Positions 54,423-61,825 of a stretch of DNA of 64,000 bases are shown piece after piece (position 1 is the first letter of the stretch; every line of letters starts with the position of its first letter). Under the pieces are notes generated by a model. The model ran no database searches and was not told the origin of the DNA. It saw only the letters and a list, made by a program, of their open reading frames with translations. This stretch comes from Pseudomonas viridiflava (GTDB taxonomy: Bacteria > Pseudomonadota > Gammaproteobacteria > Pseudomonadales > Pseudomonadaceae). A program made the translations under genes and the position numbers. Location: assembly GCF_900590885.1 (NCBI RefSeq), contig NZ_UUON01000019.1, positions 1-64,000 on the forward strand, written 5' to 3'.

Positions 54423-54923
54423 CTAAAACCCCAATTCGGCCTGCTTCGGGCCTTCCAGCGCCAGCAAATACTGCTTGGCTGCCAGCCCGCCGGCAAACCC
54501 GGTCAGACCACCCGACGCGCCAATTACGCGATGGCACGGTGCAATGATCGAGATGGGGTTACGCCCGTTCGCCGCGCCCACCGCCCGCACGGCTTTGGGG
54601 TTGTCGATCTGGTGGGCGATCTGGCTGTAACTGCGGGTTTCGCCAAAGGGGATGGTGAGGAGTGCCTGCCAGACCCGCTTCTGGAAGTCGGTGCCGGCGA
54701 AGTCCAGTTCCAGTTCGAACTGTTTGCGCGTGCCGTCGAAGTACTCGTGCAACTGGCGTTCGGTTTCCAGCAGCACCTGGCTGTGGTTGCTCTCGATCAA
54801 CTCACCCAGGCGCACACGGTTGGCCCGTTCGGTTTCCCACAGAATGGCGCCAAGCTTGCCATTGCGCGCCACCAGGGTGAGCACACCGACCGGGGAGGGC
54901 ATGAGTGTGTATTCGTAGGGCAT
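54423..54923 (-). CDS. ogt: Methylated-DNA--protein-cysteine methyltransferase
   Basis: 166-aa O6-alkylguanine-DNA alkyltransferase. The active-site cysteine lies in IAPCHRVIGASGGLTGFAGG; the DNA-binding FQKRVWQALLTIPFGETRSYSQIA is complete. There is no Ada N-terminal domain, so it is an Ogt-type suicide repair protein. The start at 54923 has CAGGAG upstream. Confidence 0.93.
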   Translation of the reverse strand: MPYEYTLMPSPVGVLTLVARNGKLGAILWETERANRVRLGELIESNHSQVLLETERQLHEYFDGTRKQFELELDFAGTDFQKRVWQALLTIPFGETRSYSQIAHQIDNPKAVRAVGAANGRNPISIIAPCHRVIGASGGLTGFAGGLAAKQYLLALEGPKQAELGF

Positions 54924-55013
54924 GAGCGGGCTCCTGAATGGGCGGGTGTTGTTGCACTCTCCGGCAGCCCGCACCACTGAAAACTTCGTTTCTTGCGGTT
55001 GAATTCGAGGTGA

Positions 55014-55424
55014 TCAATGCTCTTTTTGCAGCACCTTCAGCGCTGCCGACGCGAGGAAACCCGAGCGGCTTTTTTCCTCGGGATGGTGCAGCACATATTC
55101 ATCAATACGATTGAGCAGATAGCCCGGCAAAGTGATGTTGAGTTTCTGCGCCTTGCCCAGGTATTTGGTCACATCGATGTCGACTACCGCCCACGTGCAG
55201 CCGGCGTACTGTGGGTTGGCTGCATGCACGGTGACTTTCTGCGCGCTGGGAATCGGCGCGCCGTCTTCCGCGAGAATCTCGAAGTGCCCTTCGATGGCCT
55301 CACGGGCCATGGCCATGGCGTCATCCAGGTCGTCACCCGCCGAGTAGCAGCCAGGAATATCCGGGACTTCCACGCCCCAGGCATGGTTTTCGTCGCCGGT
55401 TGAAATTGCGATGGGGTACAGCAT
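55014..55424 (-). CDS. hicB: HicB-family antitoxin
   Basis: 136-aa antitoxin. N-terminal degraded RNase H-like HicB domain (WGVEVPDIPGCYSAGDDLDDAMAMAREAIEGHFE) and a C-terminal ribbon-helix-helix DNA-binding part (LNITLPGYLLNRIDEYVLHHPEEKSRSGFLASAAL). It follows the toxin gene by 22 nt and should both neutralise HicA and repress the operon. Confidence 0.92.
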   Translation of the reverse strand: MLYPIAISTGDENHAWGVEVPDIPGCYSAGDDLDDAMAMAREAIEGHFEILAEDGAPIPSAQKVTVHAANPQYAGCTWAVVDIDVTKYLGKAQKLNITLPGYLLNRIDEYVLHHPEEKSRSGFLASAALKVLQKEH

Positions 55425-55446
55425 GTTCGTTGTCCTCCACGGACGG

Positions 55447-55629
55447 TTAACTCAGCAGAGCCTGTTTCAGAATGCTCTTGGCGGTCTTGTCCAACAGGTC
55501 CTTCTTGGGATGGGGAATCGTCACCAGCCCCGGTTTTGTCGGGTGCTTGAAATGGTGGTGGCTGCCCCTGATGCGGGCCAGGTACCAGCCGTCCGCGACG
55601 ATATGACCAATCAGATATCGGCTATCCAC
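55447..55629 (-). CDS. hicA: HicA-family mRNA interferase toxin
   Basis: 60-aa toxin of the HicA/YcfA dsRNA-binding fold. The catalytic His is in GSHHHFKHP, followed by VTIPHPKKDLLDKTAKSILKQA. The start is GTG at 55629: an ATG two bases upstream is out of frame. A near-perfect AAGGAGGT ribosome site precedes it. First gene of hicAB. It should cleave mRNA when HicB is lost. Confidence 0.9.
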   Translation of the reverse strand: MDSRYLIGHIVADGWYLARIRGSHHHFKHPTKPGLVTIPHPKKDLLDKTAKSILKQALLS

Positions 55630-55695
55630 ATCACCTCCTTGTGGTGTGTGTTGGTGGAGACTATAACTACTGAAATTAAATTATCAACACTCTAC

Positions 55696-55727
55696 CTACC
55701 GACGGTCGATGACCGGTATTTCGGTAG
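55696..55727. promoter_or_regulatory. Inverted repeats upstream of hicAB
   Basis: CTACCGA (55696-55702) and TCGGTAG (55721-55727) enclose an inner dyad GGTC-GAT-GACC (55704-55714). The block lies 67 bp before hicA, a fitting place for HicB binding. The LysR gene ends just to the right, so a role in its termination is also possible. Confidence 0.4.
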
Positions 55728-55797
55728 ACGGTAAATGGAGTGTATGACTGCGCAGGAACGCTGCCCGGAAGAGGTATTGCGAGGTTTTGCGAATACG

Positions 55798-56691
55798 TTA
55801 GCGAGTGTGTAGTGCGTCGCCAATAACGGCGAGAAAAGCGTCAACCAGCACACTGCGCCTTTGCGCCGGGGTCAGCACTAACAACTGCGCGCACGCATCT
55901 ACTTCCACCAAGGGCCGGTACGTGACGCCTTTATTCATCAGGCTACGGGTGCACGCCGGCACCAGCGCCACGCCTTGCCCGGCCGCCACCAGTGCGATGA
56001 TCGAGGTGATCTGTCGACCGGTCGGCCCCGCGCGCAAGGGTACGCCGTGTCGGCGGTACAGCTGCTCGATGGACTGGTTCAGCCCCGAACCATAATCAGC
56101 CGGAAACAGGATCAACGGATAGGCGCCCAACTGCGCCAGGCTGACCTGCGCCTGACAGGCCAGCGGGCTGTCGCTGGACACGGCCGCCACCAGTTGCTCC
56201 TCACCCAGCGACAAGGCTTGCACCTCGTCGTTTTGCGGCAGCAGCCGGCTCAAACCGATATCCAGACGCCCATCCGCCACCTGCGCACCGAGGCTGCCGG
56301 AGGCGCATTCCACCAGGGTCAATTGCACATCGGGAAAACGCTGGGAGAAGGCCTGGATCGCCTGGCTGAACAGGTCCGACAGGGCGATCGAGCTGACGTA
56401 CCCCAATGCCAGTTGCCCAGCGGTTCCGGCGGCCAGTTTACCGGCGATCACTTGCGCCAGTTCCACCTGCTCCAGCACCCCACGGGCGTAGGGCAAAAAC
56501 GCGCGGCCCTGGGTGGTTAGAGTCACGGTGCGGCTGGTGCGATCGAACAGCTTGAAACCCAACTCCGCCTCCAGCGCGGAAATTTGCCGGGTCAAGGGGG
56601 GCTGGGCCAGATGCAGGCGCAGGGCGGCGCGGCCAAAGTGGAGTTCTTCGGCGACCGTCAGAAAGTAACGCAGCTTGCGTAGGTCGAGCAT
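55798..56691 (-). CDS. LysR-family regulator of the divergent MFS pair
   Basis: 297-aa LysR regulator (MLDLRKLRYFLTVAEELHFGRAALRLHLAQPPLTRQISALEAELG). The N-terminal type resembles BenM/CatR-like regulators, often tied to aromatic or efflux genes. Divergent from an MFS gene across 95 bp, with a 9-bp inverted repeat in between. Confidence 0.9.
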   Translation of the reverse strand: MLDLRKLRYFLTVAEELHFGRAALRLHLAQPPLTRQISALEAELGFKLFDRTSRTVTLTTQGRAFLPYARGVLEQVELAQVIAGKLAAGTAGQLALGYVSSIALSDLFSQAIQAFSQRFPDVQLTLVECASGSLGAQVADGRLDIGLSRLLPQNDEVQALSLGEEQLVAAVSSDSPLACQAQVSLAQLGAYPLILFPADYGSGLNQSIEQLYRRHGVPLRAGPTGRQITSIIALVAAGQGVALVPACTRSLMNKGVTYRPLVEVDACAQLLVLTPAQRRSVLVDAFLAVIGDALHTR

Positions 56692-56712
56692 CCTGGTCCC
56701 TGGGTATTGATC

Positions 56713-56740
56713 GGTCGCAAATCGGTATTGGTTTGCGACC
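56713..56740. promoter_or_regulatory. Inverted repeat between the LysR and MFS genes (putative operator)
   Basis: GGTCGCAAA (56713-56721) and TTTGCGACC (56732-56740) are perfect 9-bp arms around 10 bp. A possible -10 (TATAAA, 56753-56758) for the MFS gene follows. The position is typical for LysR-type control. Confidence 0.55.
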
Positions 56741-56760
56741 CGCCGGCCATTCTATAAAGA

Positions 56761-56782
56761 CCTCTCAAAATAAGACGAGAGG
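56761..56782 (+). promoter_or_regulatory. Hairpin over the ribosome binding site of the MFS gene
   Basis: CCTCTC (56761-56766) can pair with GAGAGG (56777-56782), the Shine-Dalgarno of the gene that starts at 56787. Loop of 10 nt (AAAATAAGAC). Translation may be limited unless the stem is opened. Confidence 0.4.
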
Positions 56783-56786
56783 TTTC

Positions 56787-57950
56787 ATGAAACTGCGCCT
56801 GCATTGTGCCCGCCTTGCCCTGTTCCTGTGTGGCTGCGCGGCGTTTCTTAACCTCTATGCCACCCAGAGCATCCTGCAGACGTTTGCGGCGCAGTTTCAG
56901 ATCAGCGCCAAGGACGCAGGCTGGAGCATCACCGTCACCACCCTGGCGGTGGCGATCACTGCGCCTTTTGTCAGCCGCGTTACCGGGCGTTTCGAGCAGC
57001 GGAGGGTGATTTGCGTGGCGGCGTTGCTGCTGGCGGTACCGGCGCTGATGACTGCCTATGCCGCAAGCTTTGCCGAAGTGCTGGTGTGGCGGTTCGTTGA
57101 AGGCATGTTGATACCGGTGGTGTTTGCCACCAGCGTGGCCTATATCGGCGATCGCTGGCAGGGTGGCACGGTCACCGAGGTGACCAGCCTGTATGTCGCG
57201 GGCACCGTGCTGGGCGGCTTTGCCGGGCGTTTCGTCACCGGGGTGATGACCGAATATGTCGGCTGGCGTGAAGCTTTTGAGCTGCTGGCGGTCTTGAGCC
57301 TGATGGTCGGCGGGTTTATCCAGTTTCTGTTGCCGGCCAATCGACCCCGCGCGGTGCAGATCAAAGCGCCTTCCTCGGGCATTTTCCGCAAACCGCTGTT
57401 GGCTGCGTACGCCGTAGGTTTTTGCGTGCTGTTTTCCCAGGTTGCGGCGTTTACCTACGCAGGTTTGTACCTCGGCCTACCGCCGTTCAGCCTCGGGCCT
57501 GCAGCCTTGGGCACGCTTTACATGGTGTTCCTGCTGGCCTTGATCGTGATTCCCATCGCCGGCCGACTCAGCAAAGCCCGGCCACCTGCCGAGCTGCTGA
57601 CCATCGCCGCCGTACTCGGCGTGAGCGGCTCGGCCCTGACCCTGCTGCCGTCCCTGTGGTGCATCGTCGCCGGCCTGGCGCTGAGTTCTACCGGCGTGTT
57701 CCTCGCTCAGGCAGCCGCCAATGCCTTCACTACGGTGAACGCTGGCGACAACAAGGCGGGCGCCGTGGGTGTCTACCTCACCTGCTACTACCTGGGCGGC
57801 AGTTGCGGGGCCATCGCTCCGGCGTTGATCTGGGAGCGCTGGGGCTGGGCCGGGTGCGTGACGCTGATTATCGGTTTCCAACTGCTGACCCTGCTGATCG
57901 CCTTGACCGGCTGGAAATCCCCCAAGCCTGAGTTGGTTCCTACACCATGA
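56787..57950 (+). CDS. MFS transporter (YnfM-like)
   Basis: 387-aa, 12-helix MFS protein. LNLYATQSILQTFAAQFQISAKDAGWSITVTTLAVAITAPF resembles the YnfM/arabinose-efflux group. The ATG at 56787 with GAGAGG upstream is chosen; the 18 codons before it cover the promoter. Overlaps the next MFS gene by 4 nt, an unusual pair of coupled permeases under one LysR regulator. Confidence 0.87.
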   Translation: MKLRLHCARLALFLCGCAAFLNLYATQSILQTFAAQFQISAKDAGWSITVTTLAVAITAPFVSRVTGRFEQRRVICVAALLLAVPALMTAYAASFAEVLVWRFVEGMLIPVVFATSVAYIGDRWQGGTVTEVTSLYVAGTVLGGFAGRFVTGVMTEYVGWREAFELLAVLSLMVGGFIQFLLPANRPRAVQIKAPSSGIFRKPLLAAYAVGFCVLFSQVAAFTYAGLYLGLPPFSLGPAALGTLYMVFLLALIVIPIAGRLSKARPPAELLTIAAVLGVSGSALTLLPSLWCIVAGLALSSTGVFLAQAAANAFTTVNAGDNKAGAVGVYLTCYYLGGSCGAIAPALIWERWGWAGCVTLIIGFQLLTLLIALTGWKSPKPELVPTP

Positions 57951-59137
57951 ACGACACTGTCGCTGTGCCCGCGTCCGAAACCCCCACCCGCCGGCGCGCC
58001 TTGTTCGCCGGTTGCAGCGCCCATGCGGTGCACGATGGCCTCACCGATGTGATCTATGTGTTGCTGCCTATCTGGCAGGCTCAGTTCGGTTTGTCCTACG
58101 CCCAGATCGGCCTTTTACGCGGTGCCTATTCCGGGATGATGGCTGTGTTCCAACTGCTGGCCAGCCGCGCTGCTCGGCGTTGGGGGCGTACACCCCTGTT
58201 GGTCGGCGGTACTGCGCTGGCCGGTGTTGCCTACCTGTTAGTGGGCCAGGCGACCGGGCTGACCCTGTTGCTGGTGGCGCTGCTGCTCGGCGGTTTGGGT
58301 GCCAGCACCCAGCACCCGCTGGCGTCCTCGATGATCACCGACGCTTACGAGGAAGGTGGTGGGGTCAAACAGGCGTTGTCCCAGTACAACTTCTCCGGTG
58401 ATATCGGCAAAACCCTGATCCCCGGCCTGGTCGGGTTGCTGCTCACCGTGATCAGTTGGCGGGCCAGTGCCACGCTGCTGGGGCTGCTCGGCCTGGCGGC
58501 GGCGGGGCTGTTGTGGTGGTTAATTCCTACGCAATCATCCGAATCCGCTTTAACAAAAAAGGCCAAGCCCCTCGGTGGAAGCGGCTCCGCCACCGGCCTG
58601 CGCGCGCTGATTCTCACCGGCACCCTCGACAGTGCCGTGCGCATGGGCTTCCTCACCTTTCTGCCCTTTCTGCTGCAAGCCAAAGGCGCGGGCACCGCCG
58701 GTATCGGCCTGGCCCTGACCCTGCTGTTTATCGGCGGAGCATTCGGCAAATTGCTCTGCGGCTACCTGGGTGCACGCATCGGCATGATGAAGACGGTATG
58801 GATCACCGAAACCAGCACCGCCCTGCTGATCGTCGCGGCGGTTTACCTGCCGCTCAGCGGGTTGATGGTGATGCTGCCGCTGTTGGGTTTGGCGCTCAAT
58901 GGCACCTCATCCGTGCTGTACGGCGCCGTACCGGACCTGGCCGGCGCGGGCAAGCGGGAGCAGGCATTTGCGCTGTTCTACACCGGCACGATTGGCGGCG
59001 GGGCGCTGGCGCCGGTGGTGTTTGGCGGGGTGGGGGATGCGCTGGGCGTGCCGGTGGCGGTGATGGTGTTGGCGGGGGTGTTGTTGGTGACGTTGCCGTT
59101 GGCGTGGGTGGTGGAGCGCAGTTGCACGCTTAAATAA
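57947..59137 (+). CDS. MFS transporter (Fsr-like)
   Basis: 396-aa second permease. HAVHDGLTDVIYVLLPIWQAQFGLSYAQIGLLRGAYSGMMAVFQLLAS is typical of the fosmidomycin-resistance (Fsr) group of exporters. Overlaps the preceding MFS gene (ATGA) and runs 8 bp into the convergent antitoxin gene. Substrate unknown. Confidence 0.87.
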   Translation: MNDTVAVPASETPTRRRALFAGCSAHAVHDGLTDVIYVLLPIWQAQFGLSYAQIGLLRGAYSGMMAVFQLLASRAARRWGRTPLLVGGTALAGVAYLLVGQATGLTLLLVALLLGGLGASTQHPLASSMITDAYEEGGGVKQALSQYNFSGDIGKTLIPGLVGLLLTVISWRASATLLGLLGLAAAGLLWWLIPTQSSESALTKKAKPLGGSGSATGLRALILTGTLDSAVRMGFLTFLPFLLQAKGAGTAGIGLALTLLFIGGAFGKLLCGYLGARIGMMKTVWITETSTALLIVAAVYLPLSGLMVMLPLLGLALNGTSSVLYGAVPDLAGAGKREQAFALFYTGTIGGGALAPVVFGGVGDALGVPVAVMVLAGVLLVTLPLAWVVERSCTLK

Positions 59138-59438
59138 TTGACTGGTTCGCGACATGACCTGCCCGGGCAAATAGATCAATGCCGAGGGAGTGAAGTACCT
59201 TGAGCACTGTTTCAAAACGAGGCTTCGCACCCGGAGAAAATGCCTTGTAAAGACTTTCACGCCCCATGCCCGTATCAGTGGCGAGCTTCGTCATCCCGCG
59301 GGCTTTGGCCACATAGCCGAGCGCCCGGAGAAATTCCTCATTGTCGCCGTCGGCCAAAACCTGAGAGAGGTATTCGCTGATGGCCTCGTCACTGTCGAGC
59401 AACTCGGCCATGTCAAATGTCGTTAATGTTTGAGTCAT
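59130..59438 (-). CDS. HTH-type antitoxin of a RelE/HigB-like module
   Basis: 102-aa Xre-like antitoxin of the addiction-module antidote type: EFLRALGYVAKARGMTKLATDTGMGRESLYKAFSPGAKPRFETVLKVLHSLGI contains the DNA-binding helix-turn-helix. The ATG at 59438 has AAGGAG at a good distance; a TTG two codons upstream is too close to it. Two bases after the toxin gene, so one operon with toxin first. Confidence 0.88.
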   Translation of the reverse strand: MTQTLTTFDMAELLDSDEAISEYLSQVLADGDNEEFLRALGYVAKARGMTKLATDTGMGRESLYKAFSPGAKPRFETVLKVLHSLGIDLFARAGHVANQSII

Positions 59439-59440
59439 GA

Positions 59441-59734
59441 TCAAATCTCCTTTGCTAGTTTTCTTGCTCGTCGGATATCGGCGTCTTGCGAAGATTTGTC
59501 GCCGCCGGCCAGCAATATGACGATCTTTCTGCCGCGTAGAGTGAAATAAACCCGATAACCCAAGCCGACATCTATCCGCATTTCTGAAATGCCTTCGCCA
59601 AGCGTTTTGAAATCACCCAGGTTGCCCATAGTGGCTCTTTCGATACGTCGACCAATTGCGATCTTGGCTCGCAAATCGCGTATGGCTGAATGCCAGTGAG
59701 TAAAGGTATGGGTTTGCTGAATCGAGTAGCTCAC
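59441..59734 (-). CDS. RelE/ParE-superfamily toxin (Gp49/HigB-like)
   Basis: 97-aa basic toxin: FTHWHSAIRDLRAKIAIGRRIERATMGNLGDFKTLGEGISEMRIDVGLGYRVYFTLRGRKIVILLAGGDKSSQDADIRRARKLA is the phage Gp49-like killer family. GTG start at 59734 with GAGG upstream. Should cleave mRNA at the ribosome; the paired antitoxin is intact, so the module is likely active. Confidence 0.88.
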   Translation of the reverse strand: MSYSIQQTHTFTHWHSAIRDLRAKIAIGRRIERATMGNLGDFKTLGEGISEMRIDVGLGYRVYFTLRGRKIVILLAGGDKSSQDADIRRARKLAKEI

Positions 59735-60196
59735 AGGACCTCACACGGGCTTACTGTATCCATTTGGATACGGCATGGCAATAGGAATGGCTGACAGCAA
59801 AGGTGGGGGAGAATGCTGCGAGCGCGCGGGGTATTCAAACGCTTTTAAGGGTTTTCCTATTGCCAAATCTTGCGGTTGCTACGAAGCCTGTGAGTGGCTT
59901 TTGAACCTTGCGGTATTGCCTACGCAACTATCAGAATCGTCTGAGTTGTGCGCTTTGGGCGAGCTCTTTAAGGTTCGTTTGCCGCTGCCCATCAGCGGTC
60001 GGGTTTAGTAGCCCGATAAAACAATACGGCGTACGGCTATCCTTACTGTCAGGCAACTTCATGCCTGTGCTTATTGGTAGCTGTGCGCAGGGCGTCTTCG
60101 GGCGCGCCGGTTTTCGGATTGTTTTTCCGGTCTACTAACCTGCGTACAGCTGCCACCCTTACCCCTTGGGTGGTAGTCCTTACCGAGGATCAACAG
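59735..60196 (+). ncRNA. Hairpin-rich leader of the DUF3077 gene
   Basis: 462 bp without a credible gene. Stems seen: CCGCTG/CAGCGG (59982-59987 with 59993-59998), TCGGG/CCCGA (59999-60003 with 60012-60016) and a 9-bp stem just before the start (60150-60158 with 60168-60176, one G-T pair). The last ends 7 bp before the GAGGAT ribosome site. It looks like a structured 5' leader or an adjacent small RNA; no known class is recognised. Confidence 0.4.
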
Positions 60197-60436
60197 ATGT
60201 GTAATGACGCATGTAATCCAACCGTAAAACTGTTCAGCGTCCGCCCGGAGGTCAACACTGAATCGTTGCTCGCCAACGCCTACGAGACCATCGCCGGCGC
60301 CGGCGCGATGACCAACGAGTTCGCCGAAAGCCTGCCTTCCCAACAGCGCTATCTGGCCCTGGCCATTCAGCAGATGATTGAGTTGGGGCTAATGCTGGTC
60401 GAAGCGGCGCAGGACCGCGTGGACCGAGCCGCGTAA
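60197..60436 (+). CDS. Small DUF3077-type protein
   Basis: 79-aa protein, MCNDACNPTVKLFSVRPEV at the start, then a helical part (LLANAYETIAGAGAMTNEFAESL, YLALAIQQMIELGLMLVEAAQD). I recall the family as DUF3077, frequent in several copies in Pseudomonas; function is unknown. The start at 60197 has GAGGAT upstream; a frame open 41 codons further upstream covers the structured leader and is not thought to be translated. Confidence 0.75.
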   Translation: MCNDACNPTVKLFSVRPEVNTESLLANAYETIAGAGAMTNEFAESLPSQQRYLALAIQQMIELGLMLVEAAQDRVDRAA

Positions 60437-60516
60437 GATCCTTCGCGCACTGCACCAGGCTTGCCTTCCCAGGCCGCCCATACCAAGGGGGAGGGGAGCC
60501 AAAAATCTACAGCCTC

Positions 60517-60822
60517 TTAAAGATTCGACGTCAGCGAAAACGGAATGCGTAACGCACCAATAGGCCCTTCCCGCACACCGCACATTTCATCGTGGACGCA
60601 GTGCTGCACCAGCACGCAGGGGAACGGTGGGACCCGCTGCAACAGATCCCGCAAGTGGGTAGTGGAGCCGATGCGCAATGGCTTTCCATCATCATTCATC
60701 AGCGTCTTCTGTTCGTGACCCAGGCTGATGCGCGCCAGGTAGAACCCGCCCTCCAGCGACAGCAACTCCAGTTCACGTACCTCGCCTTTCACGGCCAGCT
60801 CAGTCAGCGTTTGCAAATTCAT
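60517..60822 (-). CDS. Conserved Pseudomonas protein (DUF6482-like)
   Basis: 101-aa soluble protein: MNLQTLTELAVKGEVRELELLSLEGGFYLARISLGHEQKTL, then LRIGSTTHLRDLLQRVPPFPCVLVQHCVHDEMCG. The pattern matches a short Pseudomonas family that I recall as DUF6482 (number not verified). No signal peptide. It begins 9 nt after the DUF3833 gene and is probably in its operon. Confidence 0.75.
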   Translation of the reverse strand: MNLQTLTELAVKGEVRELELLSLEGGFYLARISLGHEQKTLMNDDGKPLRIGSTTHLRDLLQRVPPFPCVLVQHCVHDEMCGVREGPIGALRIPFSLTSNL

Positions 60823-60831
60823 GACTTCCCC

Positions 60832-61356
60832 TCATTGGCGGCGAAAAAACAACGTGACCTGGCCCCACTCCACGCCGAACTTGGACATGCTCGAACGGTT
60901 GATCATCGTGTCCTCATCCATCAGGTACATCCAGTCGTCAAAACTGACTTCGTACACCGAGCCATCCACCGGCAAATTGAGCCGGTAGCGCCAGCGCAGC
61001 GCGTTACCCGCCACCTCGCCGATTGCCTCGCCCACCACATCCCCGGCCCGCCCGCGCCAGCGTCCCGGGCCGTCCGGCATCAGCGTCCAAACGCGTTGCT
61101 GGCGCGTGCCATCGCTGTACAGGAAGCGCTCGTCGAGAATCAACGCGTCGCCCTCTTGCCGGCTGGCAATCGTCACCTCAAAGCGCTTGGCCACTTCCCC
61201 CGAGCGTTTCTGGAAAATGCCCCAGGCCTTCACGGGTTTGCTGAAAAAGCGCTTGAGGTCCAGCTGCGGTTGCTGGTCGGCGTAGTGGCCGACTTCGACA
61301 TTGCTGCAACTGGCCAAGCTCAGTGCCAGCAACAGTGAAACCAGTAGACGGGTCAT
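60832..61356 (-). CDS. DUF3833 lipoprotein
   Basis: 174-aa lipoprotein: lipobox LASC with Cys17, then the DUF3833 domain (LDLKRFFSKPVKAWGIFQKRSGEVAKRFEV, LDERFLYSDGTRQQRVWTL, YEVSFDDWMYLMDEDTMINRSSMSKFGV). In other Pseudomonas this family occurs with photolyase, DUF1365, cyclopropane-fatty-acid synthase and lipocalin genes in light-induced clusters. Here the promoter region carries TGTACA-N12-TGTACA, 54-78 bp upstream, as in LitR-controlled genes. Confidence 0.87.
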   Translation of the reverse strand: MTRLLVSLLLALSLASCSNVEVGHYADQQPQLDLKRFFSKPVKAWGIFQKRSGEVAKRFEVTIASRQEGDALILDERFLYSDGTRQQRVWTLMPDGPGRWRGRAGDVVGEAIGEVAGNALRWRYRLNLPVDGSVYEVSFDDWMYLMDEDTMINRSSMSKFGVEWGQVTLFFRRQ

Positions 61357-61410
61357 GGGGTGGCTCTTCGATTGTGCGAGGCGAAGCGCCTGCGCTCGAA
61401 GCTTGATACT

Positions 61411-61434
61411 TGTACAGAAAAATTAGTTTGTACA
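61411..61434 (-). promoter_or_regulatory. TGTACA-N12-TGTACA operator, LitR-like (light response)
   Basis: Two TGTACA hexamers (61411-61416 and 61429-61434) separated by exactly 12 bp, both within a longer TTGTACAG direct repeat. This equals the consensus described for class II LitR (MerR family photosensor partner) in P. putida. It lies 54 bp before the DUF3833 gene. Confidence 0.65.
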
Positions 61435-61444
61435 GGTTTGTGGT

Positions 61445-61468
61445 CGCTTCATTTTATAAAATGAAGCG
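61445..61468. promoter_or_regulatory. 24-bp perfect palindrome
   Basis: CGCTTCATTTTATAAAATGAAGCG in part (the full palindrome spans 61445-61468, perfect over all 24 bases). It lies 10 bp from the LitR-like operator, between the DUF3833 gene and the tRNA terminator. It may be a binding site of a dimeric regulator or a stem-loop. Confidence 0.45.
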
Positions 61469-61500
61469 GTTTGGCAGGCAAATCCCAAACCCCGCGCATA

Positions 61501-61531
61501 AAAAAACCGGCCACCTGGGGCCGGTTTTTTT
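61501..61531 (-). terminator. Terminator downstream of tRNA-Gly
   Basis: AAAAAACCGGCC (61501-61512) pairs with GGCCGGTTTTTT (61519-61530), loop ACCTGG. The T runs on both sides make it work in either direction; it ends the tRNA transcript on the minus strand. Confidence 0.9.
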
Positions 61532-61577
61532 ACGCATCCCCCGCCAAAACCAACCTGACGCAGGAGCAAAATTTGAG

Positions 61578-61651
61578 TGGAGCGGGTAGAGGGAATCGAA
61601 CCCTCGTCGGAAGCTTGGGAAGCTACTGTTCTACCATTAAACTATACCCGC
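61578..61651 (-). tRNA. tRNA-Gly, anticodon CCC
   Basis: 74 nt including an encoded 3' CCA. Acceptor GCGGGTA/TACCCGC, D arm GTTT/GAAC, anticodon loop TTCCCAA (anticodon CCC), T arm GAGGG-TTCGATT-CCCTC. The anticodon stem GTAGC/GCTTC has one T-T mismatch at the second pair. Confidence 0.93.
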
Positions 61652-61718
61652 TCAGAGCGGCTGACTTTGTACCAGATGTTCGCTTGGATTTGAAGTTTTT
61701 CTTCTAAAAATATGCAGG

Positions 61719-61812
61719 TGTGGCGAGGCAGCTTGCTGCCGCTGGAGTGCGAAGCGCTCCCAAATCAGTGGGGCTGCTTCGCACCCCAGCGCAAGCAAGC
61801 TTGCTCGCCACA
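61719..61812. repeat. Interspersed palindromic repeat (second REP type)
   Basis: Outer arms TGTGGCGAGGCAGCTTGCTG and AGCAAGCTTGCTCGCCACA in inverted order, with an inner GAAGCG/CGAAGC-like part. This is a different REP family from the GGGGGCTTGCCCCC type elsewhere in the window. It lies between phaG and the tRNA. Confidence 0.75.
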
Positions 61813-61825
61813 GTAACCCTGCCTT

